64,000 nucleotides of DNA from Heliocidaris tuberculata (Eukaryota; Echinodermata; Echinoidea; Camarodonta; Echinometridae), in NCBI GenBank assembly GCA_025618425.1, contig CM046845.1:30811899-30875898 (forward strand), in the 5' to 3' direction. Made by a program: the position numbers and the translations under genes. The notes under the pieces are model-generated. The model did no database searches. It saw only the letters and a list, made by a program, of their open reading frames with translations, and was not told where the DNA came from. Of this stretch, positions 48,313 through 60,500 are shown in pieces (position 1 is the first letter of the stretch; every line of letters begins with the position of its first letter).

Positions 48313-50643
48313 TCAGAATGCTTGCACACGGTTGTTGCCAAAGTCTACCACTAATATCACACCATCTGGAGACACGCAAATACCTGATGGACGATCTAGC
48401 TGTCCAGATCCCGTACCTGGCATACCAAACTTACACAGGAAACTACCATTTGGATGGAATACTTGGATGCGGTGATTACGAGAATCTGCCACAATGATGT
48501 AGCCTTCCTGGTCAACAGCTACACCCTGAGGTCGTAGGAACTGCCCATTGTTGGTTCCCTCAGATCCAAGATACTGTGCAGACTGGAAGTCGGAATGGAT
48601 AACTACCAGACGATGATTGTTGAAATCTGTTGTAACAATGTGCCCTTCATTGTTGTAGGCTACTCCTCTTGGTGAATCAAAGTGCTTCCACAGGGCACCT
48701 TCAAATCCAAACTTGTTGATAAACGTGCCATCTGGGTTGAACTGCTGGATTCTGTGGTTCCTGGTATCAGACACCAAGATTTTGCCCTCGCTGTTGACAG
48801 CTACATCCCAGGGATAGTTAAACTGGCCATTCTTGCTGCCTTTCTCACCAAATTTGAAGAGAAACTGGCCCGATATTGAGAAGACCTGGCACCGGTGATT
48901 ATCCTTGTCAGCTATTATGATGTTGCCTTCACTGTTGACTGCAACTCCAGCTGGCCGATCAAATTGCCCATTACGTGTTCCAGGAGAACCAAACTTGTGA
49001 CTGAAAGAGCCATCTGCCTTGAATATTTGGATGCGGTTGTTACTTCTGTCTGCCACGATGATTCTTCCCTCAGCATCAACTGCAATACCCCATGGGCGAC
49101 AGAGCTGACCATCACCTTCACCTTCACTGCCAAAACTCATGAGGGCTGGACCAATGGTAGTAAACTTGCGTGCATTGCGAGCAGTGACAACAAATGGGCT
49201 ATCCATGATATTTTTGCCCTTGATGGTGACTGATAAGTAGTGCTGACCCTCAAGCAGTGGTCTGTAGCTTGCCAGATAGGTTCCATTCTGCTGGTCAATG
49301 ACCTCTGCTGGATAAAGAATACCATCAGGACCACGGACAGTGACCTCCAAGGTCTCTCCACCAACACATCTGGGTTCATTATTGTGATCTTTTGAATGAA
49401 CCATGAAGGAGGATATCTTGCCGACCAACGCCCGTTTCAACCCATCACCTGTAGCGTAGCAATTTGGTGGATAAGCACTGCTACTGATGTAACCCATGGA
49501 CAGGATGGCAGTATGCAAAACACTATCAGGAGGTGTGAAGAAGATGCCATCCTCCTCCTGTGGTTGAAGGTATCCACGTAAACTTTTCAGTGTCCTGATC
49601 TCAGACATGATCTTTTCTTTGGTTTTCAGAACATCTACATCTGTGCCTGATTCAAGAGCTTTTTGGACAGATTCCATACACTCATTCAAACTCTCCATGG
49701 CTTGTTGAATATCATCAGCCTGAGAATGGAGTGATTTGCATTTAACTTGGCGGATCACTTCAACTTTTCGTAAGAGCTCCCTCTCTCTCTCTTCAAGGCC
49801 CATCTTGTGCCTGCGGATGTTGGCACGGACCTCTGAAGCTACTGCTTGACACTTGTGCTCTACCTTCTCTGCCATGGCTTGTGTGTGCGCCAAACTTTCC
49901 TGAAGAGCTCGAGAGTTGGCCTTGGCATCATTCAGCATCTTGACTGTCAATGCTTTGCTGTCTTGAACAGCATCCTGAAGGTAAACTACACTGTGACCAT
50001 TATGCTCCACCATGGTGCATTCTCTACAGATTGCTTTGTAGCATGTGTCACAGTATAGTCGAAGCATTTCCTTGTGAACCTCGCAATAGCTAGGAGGTCT
50101 GTCAGAAACAGGCTGCATCTTGGGCGGCTGATACTGATGCTGGTAGTGATGAAAGAGCATAGGGAGCTTGGGAGTGTGACGACTTCCATTGATGCCCTCC
50201 AGGTAGATGATGGTGTGATCTTTGGTGAGACGGACTCGTTGATGAGCCAGGACACAACTTTCACAAAGGACCTCATTGCAATCTTTGCAGAGACGTGTGG
50301 CAATCTGCCCCTCCTCACACGAATTACACTGTCGCCTGTGATGCTGATGGCTCTCGGTGAACAAGCGTTGATCCATTTCATCATCATGGCTACTGACAAC
50401 ATCCAGGATGTTATTGATGAGGATACTGGAGGTCAGTCCATCTAGACCCATGTCACCAAGTGATGTTTCATGCATACATACAGGGCACTTCACGCGATCA
50501 GGTTCGGCGACGCGTTTCTCCAAACATGGTCGACAAAAACTATGCAAACATTGCAATATTTTAGGGTCTGTTATGCGTTCAGAACACAGAGGGCACCACT
50601 GTTGTGAATCATGAAACTCGTCGACCTCATGCGGGGTGGCCAT
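48313..50643 (-). CDS. TRIM71: TRIM71 / LIN-41 orthologue (RING, B-boxes, filamin, NHL)
   Basis: A single uninterrupted frame of 776 codons. RING finger: C17, C20, C32, H34, C37, C40, C53 and C56. B-box 1 begins at C105 (QCNSCEEG) and contains CKDCNEVLCESC; AHQRVRLTKDH follows. B-box 2 is near 185-225 (CEVHKEMLRLYCDTCYKAIC). A coiled coil covers about 230-345, ending before the LQPQEEDGIFFTPPD signature of TRIM71. A filamin domain is at about 395-490 (QQNGTYLASYRPLLEGQHYL). Six NHL repeats run from about 505 to the end (KFGEKGSKNGQFNYPWDVAV, SDTRNHRIQQF, VVDFGNNRVQAF). The domain order and these blocks match vertebrate TRIM71 much better than TRIM2/3. The family acts as a cytoplasmic RNA-binding mRNA repressor and E3 ligase in the heterochronic/stem-cell pathway. 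It lacks the introns of vertebrate TRIM71. No signal peptide. Confidence 0.95.
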   Translation of the reverse strand: MATPHEVDEFHDSQQWCPLCSERITDPKILQCLHSFCRPCLEKRVAEPDRVKCPVCMHETSLGDMGLDGLTSSILINNILDVVSSHDDEMDQRLFTESHQHHRRQCNSCEEGQIATRLCKDCNEVLCESCVLAHQRVRLTKDHTIIYLEGINGSRHTPKLPMLFHHYQHQYQPPKMQPVSDRPPSYCEVHKEMLRLYCDTCYKAICRECTMVEHNGHSVVYLQDAVQDSKALTVKMLNDAKANSRALQESLAHTQAMAEKVEHKCQAVASEVRANIRRHKMGLEERERELLRKVEVIRQVKCKSLHSQADDIQQAMESLNECMESVQKALESGTDVDVLKTKEKIMSEIRTLKSLRGYLQPQEEDGIFFTPPDSVLHTAILSMGYISSSAYPPNCYATGDGLKRALVGKISSFMVHSKDHNNEPRCVGGETLEVTVRGPDGILYPAEVIDQQNGTYLASYRPLLEGQHYLSVTIKGKNIMDSPFVVTARNARKFTTIGPALMSFGSEGEGDGQLCRPWGIAVDAEGRIIVADRSNNRIQIFKADGSFSHKFGSPGTRNGQFDRPAGVAVNSEGNIIIADKDNHRCQVFSISGQFLFKFGEKGSKNGQFNYPWDVAVNSEGKILVSDTRNHRIQQFNPDGTFINKFGFEGALWKHFDSPRGVAYNNEGHIVTTDFNNHRLVVIHSDFQSAQYLGSEGTNNGQFLRPQGVAVDQEGYIIVADSRNHRIQVFHPNGSFLCKFGMPGTGSGQLDRPSGICVSPDGVILVVDFGNNRVQAF

Positions 50644-51300
50644 TTGCTCAAAGAATACTTCAAATGTTTGCAGTATGTCAGATTTTTAGTCAAATATCTC
50701 GAAACACAGAGAAAGATGATCATTGACGTAAGATAGTATCGTTTACAAGCTCCACTGCCAATGGGCTGCATGCCAATGCTTGTGCTATCACTGCCCGATC
50801 GTTGGCGATCAACTTGCTGTGTGTAATGCATTCGTACGGCTTTTCTCTTCACGATCGCGTTCAATTATGTCCTGCGAAACACATTGTTTTGTTCGTGGTC
50901 AGAGGACCACAATGTCCATTATCAAGACCATCCTCTTGGCCGATATTTAATCCTTCTAACAATGAAACATGGTCAGGGGAAGGTTGTTAAATTTCGAGTC
51001 AAATACAAGTAAGACGCATTCCAAGTCATGGCTTGTTGCACAGCCTTTGCCACACACAATTCTCCAGGTCAACGGTAGTGCGATATTGTACGGAAGCGAT
51101 TCAGATGTAGGACGAAGGTTCCTGTGTATTTCGTAGTACACGCAGTTATTCACTCGCTGACCAAGATAACAATGGAAAACATACAGAGGTTCTGGCCGTG
51201 TGAATGGATAGATCGTACGTTTACTCACCCGATGATTAATCTGACCTACTTCTTCCAAAACCAAGTTGTGGAACACTAAATAAAACCTTGAACCATGATC
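50644..51300 (-). promoter_or_regulatory. TRIM71 5' flank, probable leader and promoter
   Basis: It is less AT-rich than its surroundings, with CpGs and two CCAAT words at 50758 and 50773. No TATA box or coding exon was recognised. Whether a leader intron exists cannot be told. Confidence 0.3.
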
Positions 51301-51352
51301 TGACCTAGAAGATGAAATGACCCTCAGGGCTAAGAGCCCTTTATGAAAATAG

Positions 51353-51359
<7 letters not shown>

Positions 51360-51410
<51 letters not shown>
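51360..51410. repeat. (TA)n microsatellite beside a degenerate Penelope-like tail
   Basis: A pure TA run. At 51466-51490 a CCTGAAGAAGCC...GGCGTAATATTG tail follows that resembles the hammerhead-like tails at 32685 and 36204 but has a broken core. Confidence 0.7.
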
Positions 51411-51413
<3 letters not shown>

Positions 51414-52531
51414 TTATTTATATTTATATATAAAAGTGCATTTTTTTGTACTGAAGTATGATTTCCTGAAGAAGCCTAAGTTGTAGGCGTAATATTGAAC
51501 TGTTAGTGTCTAAGGGGGTGATTTATTCTGTGTCTCTATTTTGTTTAATCTCCATCGCAGAACTTTTTGAACTATATATATTCGATCATTTAGTTGCTTT
51601 GTATGAAGATATATTTGTCATGAATAAATCTTTCAGAGGAAAGGACATATGCAGCCTTTATACCGAATTTGAAAGCTTGTTTGGAATCTTGATTATTGTG
51701 TCACAAAAAGATGAAGAGGTAAGGCATATATATTGCAGATGAGAAATAAATGAGATATCTCTAAAAACACGAAAAGATGTCTACCGATCATGGTGGAAGA
51801 AATGGAAGTATGAGAACATGTAAAGCTGTCATTATGTCACCCAATGGAATCAGTGAGACCGCCACTTATAGTCAGGTGGCCTTTCTACACAGTACGTTCT
51901 ATCTCTTGAGACAGGTTCATTAACGCATTGGTTATACCAAGGAGTTATCACAGACTCCTTGGTTATACTGTAGGCCTAATAACTCGAGGACGAAAATGAA
52001 ATAAAAGTAAAGTGGGGAGAGAGAAAAGGATTTCCAAGAATACATTCTTGACCACTAGCTAACACCCTTACATAATACATGTTACGTAATAGGCAACAAT
52101 GAAAATTGATCGGTAACCTCTTCTTTCTAAGGAGTTAAAACAACCATCCACTTCTCTTTCTGTCGTATAAAGAAATTAATCTAAATATATAAACAGAACT
52201 TAGTGGCAAATAGTTGGCAGATATAGCTTCATTTTAAATTTCTATTTAAATGAAATAGGCCAAGACTATCAGGACTTAGTTGTGTGTACCACTTGTTTAT
52301 TGACGCCATGCAAACTTTCGAGGCTGTACAACGAAAATGGAAAAAAAGTAGTACTACATGCGTAAATGAAGAGTAATAGTAATACATTTCTGCAGACAAT
52401 AGATAATATCCAATGTAAATAATATATAAATCAATATTGTGATAATCAGTATTAAGTATATACTTGTAATATAAATCATTGTTTATAATTATGTAAAAAA
52501 AAACTAAGTGTGAGGAAATTCTATAATTTCG

Positions 52532-52536
<5 letters not shown>

Positions 52537-52575
<39 letters not shown>

Positions 52576-52711
52576 GTGATCAGTCTCAGTGTTTTAAGTT
52601 TGCGGTTCTCCGTCATATTATATGTGTGATCCAAAAAAGTGGTTTACGGTCATAATCATTGTGGTATATATAGTCTTGCAACGGCCCTCTCCGTAAACCA
52701 CTTTTTTGGAT

Positions 52712-52754
<43 letters not shown>
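52537..52754. repeat. Hairpin element flanked by two (TA)n tracts
   Basis: TA runs at 52537-52571 and 52722-52754 enclose a 95-bp unit at 52624-52718 with perfect arms (GTGATCCAAAAAAGTGGTTT then ACGG, and the mirror) and a loop of about 43 nt. Confidence 0.75.
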
Positions 52755-52760
<6 letters not shown>

Positions 52761-53915
52761 GTACCAAGTTTCGTAGAATTATTTGAAACAGACTTATTTT
52801 TGATAATTAAAATACTTATTAACATTTAAATGAATACAAATTTGGGAAAATAAAATATCATCACTGGTGAACAACTTAGGAGACGTATAGCAAAGTATAT
52901 TACTAAGGTACTTATCGATATTTAGATGCAGTAGCAAAAGCGTATATTTCCACTGAATTAAAGGGTAAAGTACATAGAATAAAATAGTTTTGGGAATAAA
53001 TTTTGAAGGCATAGTTGTCAATGGATAGAGCACATTTCATATGCTGAAAGGAAGATAAAGCTATTTCATCCGAAAGTTTGTCATATTAGGCTTGCGTCCT
53101 GTAGTTTTGCTCTAAAGATCTAATTGGCTATGGCTATTTAGCTTCTAAATTAGTCTAGAAATGGAAGCAGAGAGAAAAGTGAGCTTATCCATCGTTCTCG
53201 AATCATTCGCAATCTTGAATTTGAAAGAACATAGCGGACGGGGCTCTCCACAAGATGTGTGACTCTCCGATTAAAAATTGTTGGTTGACCGTAAAGTTAA
53301 TTATGAATGACAACTTTGACAGTCTCAGGACTTTACATTTTCTTTCCGGCAAACTTTTCAACAAACGACACCTCATTAAAATAGTTGAGCAATGCTTCTT
53401 TTGGTTAATCGTAAATGCAGCTTCTTCTATAATTTTTTTTGTTTTTAATTTCGAAGGGACAGGAACTAAATAAAGAAATATATTGAGTAGGGTTACGAAA
53501 TTCACGCACTATATATGATAAATTATAGTTAGGGGAATATTGTCGGGGAATAAGTGAGGATTCTCGGTTAGATTCAGAATTAACATTGACAATGAGGGCG
53601 CAATAGCATTATTTCACTCCACAATTTCGATATCTCTCAAGATTTTGAGCCCAACGTGCCCTTGATTATGAAAATCATCATTATGGCCATGAACTTCAAG
53701 TTGGTCGGACAAGGAATGAATAAGAAGCGTGTTTTTTTAATCCATAAAAAAGAGGGGGGGGGGGGGGGGGTCACTTCCCAAAATATAACATTAGTGATGG
53801 AGGCTTTTCTCCTATTATTTACTTATTACCTCCCAACATCCTAATAAAATTAAATAACTATATATATATAATATATAATTTTTCTTCGTATACGGACTTT
53901 TCATTCAAGGGCTAT

Positions 53916-54002
<87 letters not shown>

Positions 54003-54003
54003 A
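53916..54003. repeat. (GT)n(AT)n microsatellite
   Basis: A GT run passing into a long AT run. Confidence 0.97.
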
Positions 54004-55476
54004 TAGTTTCATAATCATCAACATTGATTTTACAAATACTGAAACGGATGACATGCCAACGCCCATTTCATTGCAACCTGTGTCTCGCGAGAGATATAGA
54101 AGTATATTGCCAAAGAATGATAATGTCAGAGAAGGGATAGAAGTCATAGCCAGTTATTGGCATAAGTAGATATCCACTAGACAACCACGCATACCCTCTC
54201 TTCTCGTGTATATCTTTCATTTCCCCACACGCACAAACACACACGCCTACATGCCCACACATCCACGTGCACGCAAAACATACTCACCATAATTATTTCA
54301 ACAATGTTGCTCATGTACCAGTTTCAAAAGTGGGCTGTGTTAGTGTCAAATTTAAAGCCTCGTCTTGTATTATTATTTTTGACGGCATAGTCTGACGTGA
54401 TTATTATCATTATCAACGAATTATCAAATTGTCTGAAATTTGTATTCAGACAAAGGAACGGCAAAGTCAACGACCGCAAAATTAGGGAATATGAATAAAA
54501 TTGGATTTTCGTTTTTTAAATACCCCCCCCCCCCAAAAAAAAAAAGATATAAAAGAATACAAAACAAAACAAAAAATGTGTTCTTATTCATCCTGGTTTA
54601 CGGTACTTTCATTTTGTTTTTACAAAAAATCATGGTTGTGTGTTCTGTTTTACATTTACTATTCAGCATTTTCATTTCGTTGCTGATTATTCTTACTATC
54701 TTTGATATTTTTTGAAAAGTGTGTGCTAAAATACGTTAACTAATATATTCTAGAAAAAAGATGATAAATGAACTTTAAAAATTGTAATTATCAATGTTAT
54801 TGCTTTCCACTGAATTTAGCCACAAACCAAATTTTAAAACCCTTCAATTTGACATTGAAATCAAGTAATGCAGTTAATCACCACACATATTCTGAAACTT
54901 TTTTTTTCCTCACAATTATTAAATGCAGGGGCATTTCCTTTATTCTTTTCACCTATAAGAAGTCAAAATCGATAAAACAAATACAATTACTGTGTGTGCC
55001 ACGAACGAGCTTACATCCCGGTAAATATCTTTTTAAAATGAAAATCTCTAACGTGTCATAGCTCGTTCTCTTTCTTTATCTTCTCTCTTTGTTTTTTCTT
55101 TCATTACATTCCTTACAATCATTTTCATGGTGCGCTTTCTCTTCTCCACAACGCATCCTTTCTCTTTCTTTGCATAGTTCTATCACATCCTCTCCCTCTC
55201 TTTCCCTCTCTATTTCTCTTTCTCTCTCTCTTTAATCACAGAGTGTGAAGAACAACAATTATCCTTCTGTAACTTGATTTATTTTCTTCACTGCATATTT
55301 CAAACATAACATTATGTAAATAATATTTAAGAGTATCAACAAGAATATGACGTATGGGAATACAACTTGTGTTTTAATAAAATGCAACCAACACGGCCCA
55401 AAATTGAAGCTACACAGAAATGCAGATGGCCCTGTATATGAACCGATTAGAATATATGTGCATTCTAAAAAAGAGT

Positions 55477-55544
55477 TGAGTATAATTTTACCCATGTTGG
55501 CTAAAAAAGGAAAACATGCATGTTTTATTCGGTAAAATTATACC
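55477..55544. repeat. Small inverted repeat
   Basis: TATAATTTTACCCATGTTGG is mirrored in part by GGTAAAATTATACCCAACAT. Short and isolated. Confidence 0.4.
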
Positions 55545-56670
55545 CAACATTTGGTAAGCTTTACCTAATTTGGGGTACATTAATTTTTACATACCCCCAA
55601 AACATGCAGTTTCCGTTTATATATAAACCAATGAAAATGTTTAAAATTGTATCAATTTTTCTTTGTCAATCAGTATTACAACGACAATATAATAAGAAAT
55701 GAAGATTTTGTTTTAAATAGTCTTTTTCAGGTTATTTGTCTAGTTGTCATTTAGCTTTTATTGAGAGATGTTGCAATAAACAAAGAAAACCAGAAAGATA
55801 ATTAAAGAAGAAAAAAGTACCCTTTCTTTTATAATTTATCTCAATTAGATCTGATTAATATAGGATATAGGTATTTATAAATACATATTTACAATATTTA
55901 TGTACTGTATTTTAGATGAGTGACGAGTTAAATAATTAAGTAAATACTTTCATTATTTTTGGCTCATATTTTGATATTTTGTTCATAGAAAATACGCAAA
56001 GAAAGGGCGCTGAGCAGACGAAAAGCTCATTCATATATTTTGTAACGAACATCAATACAATAAGATAGAAAGACACAAATGTTTGTTTGCAAATTCCTAG
56101 GATAGAAAAAGAAATACCCGGCGTTTCATTTCTCGTATGATTTTTGTAATTAATATTTAACACGATAAATGTTAATTTGCTCTTTTGGAGGAAATCTGAG
56201 AGGACATTGAACTTATGTCATATTTTCGGTTGAAATATATCACCTGGTATTCTCGATAACTAAACTTTCCCTAAACACGACCGAAAAGAAGATCGAAAAA
56301 CCAACTCAACGGCAATTTTATTATCCTTTTGTACTGACTGCAGAATCATGTTCCGATTATTGTGTGTTCTTTGCAATTTGTGTTTATTTGAAAAAAAGAA
56401 CAAAAACAATAAAAAAGGACAATCCAGCTTAATGGGTGCAAGACAGATTTTTCAATAAATATGCCATTAAATAAATCAAGTAATATACGTAATTGTAATT
56501 CGATTCGAAAGGTGATGCCAGGTCTTTATTAATTGCCTTATGTTGATTTCTTGAATTTTTTTTATACTGTGTTCACAATCAAGGCAAACGCCTGTACATT
56601 TGCTGGCAGTCAGGATACCGGGAATGCCCGTTTTTCCACAGTTTTTTTTTTTTTTTTTTTTTTTTTTACC

Positions 56671-56820
56671 GGAAATCAGCATATATTTATAATCGCCCGA
56701 CATAAAATTACAGTCTTTTTCCTGTAAAACAACAGCAAGTTTGATGGGCGATTGTAAATATATGCTGATTTCAGGTAAACCAACAAACTTATATGTTGTT
56801 TAACAGGAAAAAGACTGTAA
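56671..56820. repeat. Two interlocked inverted repeats (A-B-A'-B')
   Basis: A (56671-56698, GGAAATCAGCATATATTTAT plus AATCGCCC) mirrors A' (56746-56772). B (56708-56733, TTACAGTCTTTTTCCTGTAA plus AACAAC) mirrors B' (56795-56820). Because they alternate, they cannot both fold as simple nested hairpins. Confidence 0.75.
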
Positions 56821-57560
56821 AATTGAAATAACGGCAATAACTTGTAATTTCAAGGACCAAAAAACCTGTCGTTTTACAGTTATTTTTATAGTGTAGAATA
56901 ATACAGTTATCCTGAAAAAAAAAATTGGTTGAAAGAATGTAAAGAACAATCATTTATTGTCTCTAGAAAACAGAGTATACAATGTAATGACTTTGTTACA
57001 TCTTTAAAAACAAACTTATTATTCTTATATAATTGTAGATATATAGGCTGATGCAGTCGTTTCATGCAGTTCATTTTGCTAGTAAGTGCATTTTCCATAG
57101 GTAACTGTAAGAGCTAAGCTTAAAGACTTGCTAATATTCATATTACTGAAATTGTTTGGAAAGTGCAGATTTATTTGCATGCATGTTGGCCAGCTGTCCA
57201 TGAATTGGGACTGACTGAAGATCGTCTGCTATGTTTGACATTTTGATTCCCGCCTTATATTTCTAACATTATGGAAGCTGTAAAACTTTTCGAGGTCTAA
57301 TCTTCTATAAATAGTAAATTTCACGGAAAAGTCGATAAACGGCGTTGATTTGTTCACATAATTAATATCAGTAGTGACACCACGTGGGGGGGGGGGGGGG
57401 TGGTTAGGGCACAGGAGTATATGGGCAAAAGGTTAGTGTAAATCTTATTCTTGTCTCTATATACTTTTTGTCAGGAGTTGACAGGGCCAAGACGAAGGGT
57501 GCACCCTCGTGTCATCTATGCATGATAAATACATGTGGAAACTGAAACTCAAATCAATTT

Positions 57561-60500
57561 TCATGTCTTCACAATGTCTTCATATGGAGGAGGTGGGTCT
57601 AAAATTAGTATAGAATCATTGGGCATTCTTGGAGATGAAAAGCTTCCATCAAGCTCGGAATAATCTGGCGGTGGCACTGAATAAGACGAAGGCGAGGGAT
57701 TGGTTCGTGGCAGCCCTTCAGGGGCACTATTGGGCTGATTGGTGATAAAATGTGATGGTCGTGGCAAGCCATTGGGTGCGTCTAGAGCTGGTGTCGGATG
57801 AACAGCTGCCGTTGGTCTGAAGGGAGGTGTCGTGGTTGTGGAGTGGGGGTAGGAAACGTACCCGTGGGGATACACTCTTGCTACCGGCTCAGGTGGTAGA
57901 CCGTCCGGAGAATTCGGGTAGGAATGCGTAGGACTTTCTGGTGAAGATGTCACGGCGGTGTCATCCAAAGGACTGGTCAGAGGGACACGTCCATGGTGGT
58001 AACGTGGTATTGGGATGAGGGATCGACTCTGGTGACCATAAGAACTACGGCGTTTGTAAGCATGACCACAGAATGGAATAGCAATCAAAAGGACGACAAA
58101 TCCACTCCATCTTCTGAACCCCGTCGTGCGAAAATATCTTTCATCTTCACCTGTTACCAGATACAATGAAAAAGAGATATGTTGGGTTTTCATGACATAC
58201 AGGTATTACATTCACAATCACAATAATGATTCATACATTAAATTGGACAGATCATGACTGGATATAAATAGAGTTACTTTATTTGTTGATGTCGGAGCAT
58301 TACGGCAGATTGAATATATAAAGTCTGGGTAAGCACTTTTTTTATGCGCCAAGAGCATCCTTTCAGAATAAATAATTTTAACGACATTATAAATGTCGTT
58401 AAAATTATTAAGGTTAAATTAAGTAAAGGACACTATAAACAATGGCAAGCCTCTAAGATATAATAAAAGCAAGTTGACCAAGATGGCCACATGTTACTTT
58501 TTTCAAAATAGTGTCTTTGATGAGAATGATTTAAAGACACTGCTTGCTTTTGCCGAACCATTAAAATACAAATAAATAAAAAAACGAAAAGAGACGAACT
58601 AATTTCATTTTTAACCCACCAAGAATTATTTTGATTGGCCTTTTTTTTTTTTTTTTTGGTATGTTTTGTGTAGTATTCCAAGATGAATTCGCTTATATTG
58701 CCTACTTAAAAATGGTACTTGAAGTGGTTTAAGAATTACCTATCTAATATAAACCAATATGTATCACTCAATGGACAAAGTTTTTCAATTAAACCGGTAC
58801 ATTGTAGAGTGCCACAATGATCTCTCCTCGGACATTTGCTTGTTATCTAATACATCAATTTTTTTTTAATGTAAATCTTCCCCCATTTTATCTTTCATAT
58901 TGCTTACTGATGATTCCAACCTCTTTTTCTCCCATCGCCACCCAGCAGCTATATTACTATCAACAGTAAATTCCGAGTTGAAACTTGATTCGGACTGGAT
59001 AAAGGCGAACAAGTTGTCTCTAAACCTGAAGAAAACAAATTACATGCTCTTCAGCAATACACTTTATTCCTGCCTGATAATATTCTTCTTGATAACACGC
59101 CTATCGAAAAAGTGAAAACTACAAAATTCTTATAGGTATAATAATTGACGACAAACTCTTGTGGAAACTTGTCAAAAATTGATTTCGAGAAACGTATAGG
59201 ATAATAGGAGTATACGAGCTGAAATAGCAATTCCCGTTCTTTATTTTGTTGTCTCTTTACTTAACTTTATTTTTTCCATATGGAATTTTAGCACGGGGCA
59301 CCTCTACCGCACAACAATAAAGCAGATTATTACTACTACTAAAAAGGCCATGAGGATTGTATCCTTTACAGGTTTTCTCTCACATACTACCAGCTTTATC
59401 ATAGTAGTAAAGTTTTTTCTGACTTATACCTTTATAACCTGGATCAATTAATGTTCCAACTGTTCCATGTTCCAAGTGTTCAATCTAATGAATTTCCAAA
59501 TGCTCTCCCAGACTTGTTCGTAATTAACAATACATTCCACAACCACCCAACAAGACAATCGATCTCGATCTCCATTTTGCTTCTCTCATTTTCCCCCTCC
59601 CCTATCTCTCTCTCTCTCCCTCTCCCTTTCTACAATAATTTAGTCTCTTCATATTTTTTTCTGTTTTCATGTGCTGATTTCCATGTTTTTTTTTGTTTCT
59701 TCTCATTTTGTTCTCACCAAATCTACTTTCCAGCTTCTTTTTTTTTCTTCCTAAATGGGGACCTAACTCGACAAGCCCCGCTTTTAATATGTTCCCCCTC
59801 ATTCTTACATATCTTATATGCTTTTACTGTTACTGGAAATTGTTAACTATACACTGAGCTGTCATTACATATGTATTACATTTTGTTTTTCATTGTTAGA
59901 CATAATGTAAAATAAACGTGGAAACAAAGTAAAATCAAAATAAAATCATAATAAGGCTATATGGAAGCAAATGGAATAGACCACTTACTACTTCCGCATG
60001 ATATCCCAATGTCATTTTCGCGATTGCATTCTACTGCACTGCATACACTATACGAGCATTCCATCAGTGATATCTCTCTTCCTTCACATTGGATCTCATG
60101 TAGTCTAACATCGGATGTGCCACGCCCAAACATCCCATTGTGGTAGACGGCCACCGCCCCGGATCGGAACCCCATCTGCCTGCACGCCACAACGGCTTCT
60201 TGTAAACCGAATCCGCCACCGTCAAAAATGGTCACCCATTCTTTGCTGCGGTAAACTTCTAGTCTGCCGTTTCTAGACGAGGTCCCATGCACGAGATGTA
60301 AATCACCATCATCTGATGTGAAGAAATGAGAAGAGAGAATTTGAGACAGAGACAGAGAAAGATGGAGAGGCGAAGGAGGATGAGGAGGAGAGGGAGACAA
60401 TATTATTAGAGAAAAATAAAGAGAGAGAGAGAGGGGGAGGGGGGGGGGGGTGAGTTATAAGGTGGATAATGACGACACAAATTAATGTAGGCCTATATAT

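Noticed and set aside
48682..50614. Open frames on the plus strand and other minus frames within TRIM71
   Set aside because: Shadows of the real TRIM71 frame.
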